A stretch of 64,000 nucleotides of DNA from Metopolophium dirhodum (lineage: Eukaryota > Arthropoda > Insecta > Hemiptera > Aphididae): contig NC_083566.1 in assembly GCF_019925205.1 (NCBI RefSeq), forward strand, positions 682,001 through 746,000. The letters are read 5' to 3'. The stretch's first letter is position 1. Each line of letters begins with the position of its first letter. A program made the position numbers and the translations under genes. Positions 14,263-27,300 of this stretch are shown piece after piece. Below the pieces are notes generated by a model. That model saw only the letters and a list, made by a program, of their open reading frames with translations, was not told where the DNA came from and ran no database searches.

Positions 14263-16233
14263 TTTAGATTCTGAGTGGAGCGATGAATGTATTGATTTTA
14301 TATGATTTGTGATTTTTTTTTGATTTTTTATTTTTGTGTCTGTCTTCACCTTTTAGGACAGTAAAAATGCTTAGATTTTCTTCAACAGTATCTTTTCTGA
14401 TAGGATAGGAAAGTGAATCTAGTCGTACTTTGGGGGAGTCAAAAGTAAAAATTTCCCAGTAGTTTTCAAAAGCGCCGTGTAAAACAAAAAAAAAATTAAT
14501 GAAATATGGGAATTTTTACGTTTTCGAGAAAATCGATTTTGGTTTTTGGTGCAACTCTAAAAAAAATCACCGTAGGCAATAGGTATATGAAATTTTGACT
14601 GAATTTTCATATTATCATTTTCTATACACCATAACATTTTCCGAATATTATGACTTATTTTAAGCTGTTTACGGACATTTTCAGTTTCCATTTTTTTTAG
14701 GTTTTTTTTTCTATAAAAATCATTAAAATTTTAATTGTTGGTTAAAAGGCTTGAAAATGTAATAGAAGATTCCTAGTATATTGTTTCAAAGGCAGATAAA
14801 AAAAATTAAAAATCCGGTCACAATTTTTTTTACAAGCATTTAAAATTCAAATCTTGACACAGTACGTAATAATTACGAAAATGTGTAAATTATTTTTAGT
14901 TAGAAATCCATAAAAATTTTCTTTTTAAATCTAAGATTTGAAAATGTAATACGAGATTCCTCAAAAGTTTGTCTACCTTTATCAATGAAAAAAATGTCTA
15001 CAAAAAAGTTAACTTAAATTTTTATGAGCGTTTGAAGTTCATATTTTTAGAACATTCGATATTCACTCGATTTCTCATATAGCGATTTTCTTATTTTGTT
15101 GTAATTCAAAAATGAATAACCGTAGACACTCAAAATGTATATCATATGTTTATTATATAAATTTATATACAACATAAAATTTTGAAAATATTTTGACTCC
15201 TTTTGAGCTGTTTACGGTCATTGTCAGTTTTCAATTTTTTTAGTTTTTTTTCTATAAATGACAATAAAATTGTATTCGTTTGGTCAGAAAACTCGAAAAT
15301 TTAATACAAGGCTCCTAATATATTATTTCAATAGCATTTGAAAATATTAAATATAGGAAACAATTTATTTTTATAAGCATTTAAAGTTCGATTGTTGACA
15401 ACATTTATCAAATTTTAAGTGATCTTGTAGTTAAAATTGTATAAAATGTTCAACATTTATAGCCAAGGAGTACGGATTGAACATTTAAAACAAGGTTTCA
15501 CGTAAGCAGTGGTGTAGTGGAGGGTACACGCGGGCACACGGCGTGTACCCACCTCCTAATTTTATATTTATGCGTGTACCCTTATAGAAAATCATGGTAC
15601 GCAAGTTAGGCGTAGCCCCCCGACGTTATTTTTTACAATGATTAAGGCCCATTAACTTTTTTAGGACTACATCACTGCACGCAAGTAAGTTATTTTGTAA
15701 CCAAAAAATCTCAAAAATATAAAACTGTTTTTTTTAATAGTTATTTTATGTTCAAATTTGGACGAAATCACATATTAAATAACCAAGAATAACGATTTTA
15801 GTTATTTTATTGTAATTGTATAGTATTAATTCAACGTATACCGGCGACCGTATTAATAATAAGTAACATCAAAAAACACAATATAAAACATCTATACTGA
15901 CAAACCGTCTCCGCTCAGAATCGTTGTTCGTATATACAATGATATTATATCATTGAATTAAAATTTAATACCACCCACTTGTAACCTACTGTACAGCAGA
16001 GCGGCATCCAAACGTATCCACTTACCCACCTTTTTTTGTGTTTTTCTTGATGCATTCTAAAACTACTTGGAAATTAAAATTTTGACCTCCCAAAAGTACT
16101 AAATTCACTTTTTTATCAGAAAAGATGCTGATCTTAAAAATCAGACTTTTTACTAGTTAAATATTGCTGACAGACAGAAAAAAAACACAAATATCAATTA
16201 ATTCACTCGGCTCAGAATCTAAAATCTAAACTA
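14263..16233 (+). repeat. Dispersed repeat family, long copy plus inverted end
   Basis: Starts at TTTTAGATTCTGAGTGGAGCG. The family 3' end is at about 15905-16033: CCGCTCAGAATCG, then a CAATGATATTATATCATTG hairpin and CCCACTTGTAACCTACTG. It is followed immediately (16034-16233) by a divergent inverted copy of the family's 5' part ending CTCGGCTCAGAATCTAAAATC. A 171-bp hAT-type element is inserted in its body at 15507-15677. Confidence 0.7.
15507..15677. mobile_element. 171-bp non-autonomous hAT-type element
   Basis: Terminal inverted repeats CAGTGGTGTAGT and ACTACATCACTG (one mismatch when inverted) bound a GC-richer insert in the dispersed repeat. The flanking 8-mers are CACGTAAG (15499-15506) and CACGCAAG (15678-15685), a 7/8 match, as expected of a hAT target duplication. 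Other copies of the host repeat carry CACGTAAATAG uninterrupted at this place. Confidence 0.7.
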
Positions 16234-18220
16234 TTAGTTTTCATAAAATGTTCATATAATTTTGTAAATTTTAAAGTGCATAATCCATACCAATTATACG
16301 CACAACTACATAAGAATGTATGCGGGATAATAAAATAATATTATATAATAAACAATATAGTAAAATACACAAGACCTGCATTGTTGGCGGGTGGTAAGTT
16401 AAGGACAAACACGACGAGACACCCTGTACATAAAAGCTTGTATAATCTAATCCAGTAATTTTAAAATATTTTAAACTAAAAATATAAAATGGTTTTAACT
16501 AAGTTAAGAATCATTTGCTTGTTAACATACATAGTATGATTGATCTAAAGTTAAATATTAAATCTGAATACAATATAGCTAGACCTCACATGGCACTCTT
16601 CACTTTTTAATGTGTCATCTTGAAAAGAGTTATACTTAGTTGTTGAAGTCAATAATAATATAATCTCTTTTAATAAACATTTTTCAGATGTAACAGTTTC
16701 CCTGTCATTAACTATGTAATTTTCAGTCTCAGATTGTTGGTGAATAACTAAAAACATAGCATATTAAAAAAAAAACTTCTTAATAAATCATAAAAACTAG
16801 GTCGACCCACCGCAATGTCTAAGAGGTTTTTATATTAAATATTTTAAGAAACTTACTCTTATGATATTAATGCTATTCAGAAGACAATAGTTACAATTTA
16901 TATAAAAATAATTTAACTTTAAAATAGGTACTAGTTTTTAAATGCGTTCTTACATGTTAAACTTACTTATTTTTTGTTTATTTACATTACATTACGGGTT
17001 ATGCCCAAGGTACAATTAGAAAATATACGAACAGTAAAAACAGACATACATTAAATATTACAATTAAGTATTAATAATTTATAAACATAAATTTAATAAT
17101 AGTCTTAAAATTGTTATTAAAAAAACTTTATGACTTTCTTTAAACTAATTATTTGAAATATAAAAACTCTATTACCTATACTGAATGGTTGCCCAATCAA
17201 ATCGTGTTTTTTTCCTATAATAAGAATCATAAAAATAATATGGGCGTTAAAAAACAACATAATAAGATTAAAAAAAACTTTAGAGTATTCAAAAATCACT
17301 TCACTTTATATAGTAGTGTAGTGCATGACACATATGTGTTTAATTTCCAATATATTTGCTCCATAAAAGATAAAAGTATTAATATTGTTTATGAAAAGTG
17401 TTTTTCAAAAAAAAATGTCCTTGTAAAGCCAAATGAATACTAATATAGGTACTTAAACGTATTATTAATTAACAGTAATATTACAATTAATAAATAAAAT
17501 GTTATGCTTTATATTTACCGAAAAAAAAATAATAAATCGTTATCCTTTTTAGTAAAATCTAAAGTGAGCATTGCTAATTTAATCTCTTTTTACTACAGTG
17601 GTTTATTGATTTAAATGCACTGCTTCTATTATAGAATCGTTCACTTCAGTTACCCACTTAACTCTAATGCTTATTACTTTATTAGTGGCTACTTTTTTAT
17701 ATTTACATAATGTTAGGTACCTATTATATTAGAAAATAAATTGAAATTTTATTAAATTAGGTTTACTATTTTATCATTTATAATTTCCATCTCAACAAAA
17801 TGTAACCCTTTATGTCCTTTTATTTAAAATGTTGAACGCGAAATATTTGTAAAAATAATGATACCTATACCTATGTGGCCACGTGGCGTATTATAGTGAT
17901 AGTAATTGAAAACTATTTTTATAATGCTAATTGTTTGATATTTTAAAGATAAAATAAAACAATTGATCATAGAAATAGTTTAAACAAGTATATTATAGAT
18001 AATATCATTTAAAAAATAATATTAATAATATTCAATATAATGATTAATAAAATATATAAACATGATTGATTGTTTTTCGGTAGTTAAATGCCAATACAAT
18101 TTTAACTATGCCTTTCAAGGACACAAAGTGCCGACCTCAAATGTTCAAGTTCGTTTCACTCCAGCCCTCGAAGTAAACAATAATTATGTGGAGGGAGTAG
18201 CCTGTGAGTGGGCGTCAAAA
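16234..18220. other. Intergenic upstream of paramyosin
   Basis: AT-rich with several short open frames on both strands, none with family resemblance or convincing splice sites. Distal regulatory DNA of the paramyosin gene may lie here, but I cannot point to sites. Confidence 0.3.
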
Positions 18221-18398
18221 CGGGGGCTAGTACTAGTCAGACGCACAGCCTTCAGTTAAGTACGACAGCTCAGCTCGGTCCGTCCTCAGCGCTTGGGTAA
18301 TCTAAAAATAGTCATATTTTTCTGGTTTCTACCTTAAGTGCGATTTCAAAGTTCTAGTGATACTGAAAAAAAATAAGTTCGTTTAAAATAGTGCAGAC
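18221..18398 (+). promoter_or_regulatory. Paramyosin proximal promoter / 5' UTR with MEF2 site
   Basis: A candidate arthropod initiator (TTCAGTTA, 18251-18258) lies about 145 nt before the ATG at 18399. CTAAAAATAG at 18302-18311 is a perfect match to the MEF2 consensus YTA(A/T)4TAR. MEF2 drives muscle structural genes in insects. The sequence match is direct; promoter use is inference. Confidence 0.5.
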
Positions 18399-21300
18399 AT
18401 GTCTTCATCCAAGACGACCAAGTCATACAGTTACCGGTCTGTAGGAGGCGGAAATGCTGACATAAATATCGACTATTCCCACGACCTCAGCGCTTTATCT
18501 CGGCTTGAAGTAAGTGAAATTTGAATAACTTATATACTAAACTACTATAGAGTTATGAAATATCCAATCACAATTTTCCCAAAATCAAAACTCACAATGT
18601 TTAGGTACCATAAAAATAGAATACATCACATTTTCCAGGTATATATTAATCATCTTCAGCTGCCAGAAGAAGAACGAATGTTGTGCATAATAGTCAATTG
18701 AGACTATTAAATGTTTTATTCACAGATTTGAGAAACACGGAATAGAGATTAATAGATTTTTAGAGGTAGGTGGAGAGAGGTTTCTTCTTCTTGACAGTCT
18801 GAAGGAAGCACGGTGTGACGCCGCCCACCCTCCTTAGCCCTTACAATATAATAAACAATTAAATATACTGAATGTTTTGATTTGATTAACCAAATCCTGC
18901 GTTTGTTTTTCCCTTTAGGATAAGATCAGACTTCTGCAAGAAGACTTAGAATCGGAACGCGAACTCCGACAACGTGTAAGTACATAATGTGGCATCGACA
19001 AAACCGTGTCATTTTCTATTTAACCATTACCAAGACTTCACTTTAACGTTAATTATGAATTCCGATTATGTTAAAATAAATGTATAGTTCATAATAGTTC
19101 ATACTGCTTAAATTAAAGATAATATTATTTTGTTTACAATAAAAATGATCACTAGCAGAAATGGATTGAACTAAAAATGTACCATAATATTACTACTTAA
19201 TAAAATATTAGTTCTAAGTTTTAAAAACGAGTTTTATTTAAAATATTTTATGATTTATTACTTATAAATTGTGTTAAACTTTAAAGAATATTTTATATAC
19301 AAGAAACCCTCAAAAATAGACCGATATATTTGTTGTCAAATTTCGCATTTTCTGTCAATTGAATTTTTTCAGATTTCATACATTACGTTACTATTTACAA
19401 TTATTTAGGAACATATAATTTCGATTTTGCTATAGTTACCAATAGTAATTGGATCCAAAAATATGTGTAAACCTAAGAGTAAAAAGCATGCATTCCTCTA
19501 AATAAGTCAACACTGTGTTATAAATAACAGCAGGACAGCTTAATTACCATAGTCAACGGCGGCAGGGTGAAGAAGTACTTTTCTCTATAGTTGCCAGAAT
19601 TATGAGACAGTTCAAATCTATTTTCCCACCGTTTGCCATGGCAAATTACCAAGTATAAAAATGCTTAGAAATATTAACAGATCGTCGAATTCTGGCAACA
19701 GTAATTACATAATATTATAAGCTTAAGCCACCGTGAAATGCCTAAATATTGCTTTACGCTAGATTCTAAAAAAAAAAAAAATGATCTAATTTTAAATCTA
19801 ATTAATATTTTAAACATAGTAATTTTCAATAATATTATTATTTCAATCGGTATTCATTATACCTAATATTAAACCATAGCTATATGTAGATATACGTTAT
19901 CTAAAATAAATGTTTATAATATTAATTGGATTTTAATCAAAGGATTAGTTGATAAACATTGATCATTGTGGAAAATCTAGACCACCGCATATCACAGAAA
20001 AAATTCCTAGGACCGATATAAACACATCAATAAATAAATATGACTCGGATATTGCTGGATTTCGCTTGATTTTGCTTGATCCGTACATTCCCCCTCTTCC
20101 CGATTTGTCTGGTATAAGGGGCGACTATGCTGTCTACTGTATTATTATTCAATAATCAATAAAATAATAAATAAATATCAAGTACCTACTCAGACATTTT
20201 AAATGTTTATAAAGAATATTATAGTAATTTATTAAAAATATCTAATACAAAAACCAAATTGGTTATACGTTTATCATTTAGCACACAGATATAAGCCACA
20301 ATTAACAAAACTTAAATTACTTATGAAACATTTTTACTGCAATAATTACCAACTAGAAGAAACATTATAATTAGGTATCATTTTAAAAGTTATAAATAAT
20401 ACTTATTTACACACAATAAATAAACTTATAAGTTACAACAGTTATGAAATTACACTTTTTAAAAAATGCTCTGTAACTTATACGTAGGTCCTCTCTTATC
20501 AAGATCAATAATTAATAAATAACCAAAATTAATTTTTTTTTTGATACCTATAAACTTTTCATTATTTAAATATAATAAAAAATATCATTGATTATCTAAG
20601 TAGCATTATTGTATTTATTGTTATTGCTTTTAATTCCAAGGCAATTTATGAAATATCTACTGATATAGGTTTAGTCATTGTTAAAATATTTTTCTTAGAC
20701 TCTTTACTGTTAATTATAATAATATTCTTACAAAAAATATATACAATTTTTCTAAGTAAAATTCCATCATTTTGAATATTAAATAATTAAAATATTATTG
20801 ATTGAAATATAGTGAATTAATGATTTACTTGATATATAACGTCTAAACATGTCTTTGCTACACAGCTCTGAAATATCATTATTTCGATAGGAACGCCTTT
20901 TTATTTAGGTACTACTTAAATGTTTAGATTGATTATAACTCTTATGGACCGCAGGTACAATAATATATCTATATCTATATTTCTACATAACTGCAATCCA
21001 TTGATTATTATTATAAATACATAATCATATAATATAGAAAGCGGTAGATATTTCTTTCTTGAATAATAAAATATTCCCTATTAAATATTAAAGTAAACAG
21101 ATACAGTCATACATACAGATATACTTATTTTGAAAATATTTAAAATACGTATTTGAATACTCAGTAAAAAAAAGTATTTGAGTGCAAATTCAAATATATT
21201 AAAAAAGAGTATATTTTATAGATAGGTACTTTAAAAGTTTTTCAATTTTTTTATAAATACATGTTTTGCCATATAAATCATCTGAAAATGGTTTCATGTC

Positions 21301-24300
21301 TTACCTACGTCAACTTTAATATTTTATAGAACATTTTATATTGTTTCATTGGGTGTCACTATAAAATACTCATCTCTTTTCCATGTCGAAGTATCTTACC
21401 ACAGTATAAAAATATATTATGTATTATAAATTCTCAATTTTTTTTTTTTTACTATACGTGATTAAAAATAAACAGTAAATGTAATAAACTAAAAAGAATA
21501 AGTATTTTATTTTATTTTAAATGCAAATACTTTGAGGAAATATATAAAATACGTATTTGAGTACTTACTTAAAAAGTATTGAATACTTTTGGTCAGATTC
21601 TTTTACTTAACTACTTTACAAGACTACCCTATTCTGCAGTATTTTGCGTACCTATATATTCATTGCGTACCTATACATCTCCTAAAAAATACAGACCTAC
21701 CTATATTAAGTAATTTGTTTCACCACTTTGGACATAATATAAAACGTCTAATCATTATATTAGGTTGGTGCAGATAATGCATAATATACTAACATAATAA
21801 TAATTACAATATATTTAAATGTATACCATTAAAATTATTATTAAAACATTCTTTTAGTTATGCGTAGTAAACATATTGATACCTATTATCAATGGAATTT
21901 ATATTCAAAATTATGGATTTACAAAAGCAAAATAAATTATAAACTTATCTAGCTAAAGCTATTTACCTTGTATAGGTACAATTTGATCTTAAAAACATTT
22001 TAAAATCAAAGAGCCAAAATAAAAAGTAAAAATAAATTAGCATTTCACTTTTTATATAGGTACTTGAATTAATATTTTTGAGACGAAGGTGATGTAAATA
22101 ATCTCATCATTTGTTGCATAAATATTATTTTAAACAGATAATTTTATATACATCTGCATATAAGACGTAGAATATACAATTATCTGTAAAATTTGCCATA
22201 TTTTTATTAATAATATTATACATTTATACATTTTTATTTTCTAAAAATTATGCATATTTATTATGGGTAATTTTTTCATACACAATAAAATATTTAAAAG
22301 TACCTACATAAATTAACTTTGCGAAACCGTAAACTATACAGTAAGAATAATAAATCATAAATATTATTATTATGTTTAAACGATTTCCAAAATGACTATT
22401 CATTTTTTTTATTCGTTGCAAGTTAAATTTCTTTGGCACTGAGCTTTGGAAAGGTACTCTAAAAATAAGTATAAAGAAAGTGATGCTATGCCGAACGGGA
22501 CGAATGAAGTGTGAACGACCACTAAGCTGACCATCCAGTTATATTTTTACAAACGGAATTTAGCCTGGTTTCATTGACATGTGTCAATCGACACGTTTGA
22601 TTCACCTAACCTAACTTAAATGTTTATTTTTGAATTTTGGCGAGTACCTACCTGAAATATATTATAAATGAAAACCAAGTATCTCAAATAAATAAATCTT
22701 TGATGATAACAGAATACTAAAAATCTAACGATATTATTAATTCAATACTAATTACAATATGTGTAATATAATTATTACAATATCATATGTTAATAATAAC
22801 AAACTATGAATTATTATATTATTCAGATTGAAAGAGAAAAAGCTGATGTGAGCGTGCAATTAATATCTCTCAGTGAACGTTTGGAAGAAGCTGAAGGCGG
22901 TGCCGATAATCAAGTAATTTATCATAATTTATGAGAATAAAATACCTATGATTTTTCAACAATTATTATTTTTGTATTCTTTGTGAATAAACAGTTTGAA
23001 ATTAATAAGAAACGTGACACAGAACTCACTAAGCTCCGTAAACTATTGGAAGATGTCCATATTGAATCTGAAGAGACAGCTCATCTTTTGCGTAAAAAGC
23101 ATCAAGAGGTCGTCGCTGACTTCCAAGAACAACTGGATCAACTCGCCAAAGCCAAAGCTAGGTAAATAAAACCCAATAATATGTCACAAATTATTAAATT
23201 TGCATATTATATTAATATATTTATTTCCAGGACCGAAAAAGAAAAGGTTAAATTCCAACAAGAAGTTTACGAACTTTTGGCCCAAATTGAAAATGCTAAC
23301 AAGGATAAAGTAATAATCCAAAATTAAAATTAAAACAAATCAAACATATATAATTTTTGTTTATTATTTCAGTACACTTCGATTAAGACAATTGAAAAAC
23401 TAGAGATCACTATTCATGAACTTAACATTCGTATTGAAGAAATTACAAGATCTGTCACTGAAATCACTTCGATCAAGAGCCGTTTGTCAATTGTTAGAAC
23501 ATATTATCAACAATTATAATCATTGTTGAAACTTAATAATTATAATGATTTTAGGAAAATATTGAATTGGTTAAAGAAGTTCAAGATTTAAAAGTATCAA
23601 TTGAGAACACTACATATCTTAAGTCTCAAATTGCTGGACAATTAGAAGACGCTCGAAGAAGATTAGAAGATGATGAAAGAGTATGAACATTTTTTTTAAT
23701 ATACAAATGATATTTTAATACATTTACTAATTATAATAATATTACAGAGACGCTCACTATTGGAATCTAACTTACATTCAGTAGAAGTTGAATTAGAATC
23801 AGTAAGAGTTCAAATGGAAGAAGAATCTGAGGCTCGTTTAGACCTTGAGAGACAATTAATCAAGGCTAATGGTGAATCTCTAGCATGGAAATCGAAATAC
23901 GATTCTGAAGCATCTGCTAGGGCCGAGGAAGTTGAAGAGCTACGGTAATTCAAATTATAAAAAAAAATTAATAAATAATTATAAATAAAGCTTTTTTGTT
24001 ATAATATTTTTCTAGTCGTAAATACTCCGCACGTATCCAAGAACAAGAGGAACATATCGAAACACTTTTGGTGAAAGTCAACAACTTGGAAAAACAGAAG
24101 TCTAGGCTCCAAAGTGAAGTTGAAGTTCTTATTATTGATTTGGAAAAGGTTTTTAATTTTTTTTTTTGATTTTAAAGCTTAAGCATTTAATTTAAATAAA
24201 ATAATAACATATTGTGTACTTAGGCTAACAACACTGCAAGAGATTTGCAAAAACGTGTTGAGCATTTGGAAAGAGTCAACATTGACTTGAAGAGTCGCCT

Positions 24301-27300
24301 TGACGAAACAACTGCATTGTTTGAACAAGGACAACGGGACTTGAGAAACAAACAAAATGAAATTCAAAGATTAACCCACGAATTGGACAAAACCAGGGAA
24401 CAAAAGGATCAACTTACTCGCGAAAACAAGAAATTGGCTGGTATATAATTATTTTTACAAGACATTTAGATTACAATATAATTAATTTGATTTAATTTAA
24501 TTTAATTTAGACGATCTTCACGACGCCAAGAACACTATTGCTGAATACAACAGAAGATTGCATGAGTTAGAATTAGAACTCAGACGGTTGGAGAATGAAC
24601 GTGATGAACTTAGCGCTGCTTATAAAGAAGCTGAAGCTGTATGTATTCCACTATTCCATTTAAATATTGAACAGTGGGTGTTATATAAAAGGATTTGATG
24701 TTGGTTATATAGGGAAGAAAAGCTGAGGAAGGTAGATCTTTCCGATTGTCTGCTGAACTTACACAATTCAGACATGAAGCTGAAAAACGTTTGGCCGAAA
24801 AAGATGAAGAAATTGAATCTATTCGGTAAGATTTATTTAACTCAATTGAATATCTTAACAGCATTTTAATTTTAGGAAAATAACTAAAATAATAATCATC
24901 ATAAATACTTAAAGTTTGGAAAAATCATACATAATATCTATAATAATAATAAAATAAATATAAATAACTATATATTATTATATTATGTAACATAACTATA
25001 CAGTATGTTATACATTTATATTGATATATTATATGTATATCAATGATCTACTGTTAGTATAAATAAAGTAATATAAATGAATAAATCTTAAAAAAGTAGT
25101 TGGGTAAATAAATAAATACAAAATCAGAGATAAATATAATTTTAGCATTAATTTGGTACGTAATTCAGTAACTAAGTAATAAAAAAATGTATATAAAAAT
25201 AAATATAAATAATATACCTTACTTAGGTTATATGATAATATAATGATATATAAATATATAATACTATAACTGATCCTGCATGGTGTTACTGACAAATTAA
25301 ATAATGCTCGAGGACTTACCCTGTCTTGATAACTTCTTTAATAATTTAAATTTTAAGCTATACCTACACATATTTTTAACACAGTCGTTTGGGCGGTTTT
25401 CACCAAATATAAAATACTGCAGGTCTAAAATTATATCCAATTATAACAATTATTTTATTTAATGTAACCAATGACAACTCTATACCAGTGGTGGTCTATA
25501 CCATACATTAATCAAGGGTTGGGGGATATTTAAAATTCATTAAATATCAAAAAAAATTCTATTAATTTAATATGATTTAATATAATAAGCTCAAAGAGTG
25601 TTGGGAAATTTACCCTATTACCCTTATTGGATCCACCAATACCCATTACAAAAAAAAAAATCATTTTTGGTGAGCTAACAAATCCGTGCGTGATCCCCTA
25701 TTTACAAAATTACTTCAAGCCTCAAGGTACTATCCCTATAGGATTATCTATGTACCAAATTTCAAAACCATATGGTTCATGAGTGCTATAGAATTGTCTG
25801 TGGGTTCGCTTACACACACACACATACACACACATATTGTCATTTATTAATATATACTATATAATATGTAATATAATAAATCTAATTGAGTACCTACATG
25901 TATGTATTATCTCTTATTGAGTTGATAAAATGTTTAAGTCTGCGCATTAATCCAAAAACTATCAGAAATTAAATCATGCAGAATATTACAGATATATCTT
26001 TGTGATTTTTACAATTTATTTTATTATTTTTACTTTTTTAAAATAAATAAAATAAAATGTAAAATACATCATTATATTTTATTTTTAAATACCAGGTGGG
26101 TACCGTATTTTACCCCAAACAAGTTTGGGTAAATCACACACTTAATCACTAGACATGTGCGTAGTTTAGATTTCTTTTAGGTGTATGTTTTCATTTTATA
26201 TTAAAATATGACATGTGGGGGATTTTATACACACTCTCTATTGTAGTCACCACTCACTAGTCGTCAATCTTCATATCAATAATATCAACAATGAAATAGA
26301 ACCATATAACAATATATTTTGGAGAAATCCTAATCACTTAGATACCTGTATAGTAAATATATATTTTTTGCATTATTACGGACTATTGGGGATGTTCAAC
26401 CGCCAAACCATCCCCTGACCAGTGGAAGACATAAGTGCCAAAATGAGATAAGAAAAAAAAGTTGTATCATACGAATGCGCCAAAATCATATCGTACGAAA
26501 GCGCCAAAATTATAGATACTTGTGTGCTATGATTAATAGATATTAAATAACAGATATTAAATTTAGAACTATATTATACTTAAAAATTTATTATTGACAA
26601 TTTTTTTTAAGGTCGAAAAAATCAACCGATTTATTCAAATTATATTTATTTGTATGTATATAATGTTTTAACAATTTATTATTAAACATTTTTTTATAAG
26701 ATCGACTTTTCTAAATAATTACTTACATAAAATATTAATTTTGGCTCAACTGATAAGTAATTTTTGTACCTTTGGCGCTTAATATGTCGTATAGCCCCCC
26801 TGACTACACCACTGTCAATACAAGTAGGTACCTACAAGCCACAAGGTACATACCTTTTTTTTCAATTAGCTTAAATGTTTGTTAGTTCATAATTGATCAT
26901 GTCTTAAGTTAACTAAATAAATTATGTATCAGGTTTAGCCAAGAAGCCTATAGTACTTTAAAAATTATATTATTAAATAATCACCACATACCTAAGGTAG
27001 GTAATACATATAGGTATATTTACTTTTTTAAATGTATAGTACCCAAAATTTCCATTATTATAAATTTATAACTACCTATTTAATATAGTATAAAGTACTT
27101 ATTATAATATATAGTATATACCTATTAATAAAGCATTGACCTACTTTTAGCTAAGCAAAAAAACATTTTGGCACGTGTTCAAATAATTGAATAACTTCCA
27201 AAATTATAATATGACTCATAAATTTGTTTAATTTTTAATATATTGTTTAATATGTGTCTAAATTCTAAAATCAAAAACATGAAAAAAGAAAAACAAGTTT

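Noticed and set aside
17153..17443. 96-codon frame, Lys/Asn-rich
   Set aside because: Low-complexity AT-driven translation without motif, overlapped by an opposite-strand frame.
18062..18259. 65-codon open frame just upstream of paramyosin
   Set aside because: Overlaps the likely promoter and initiator, has no family resemblance and no splice sites; chance frame.
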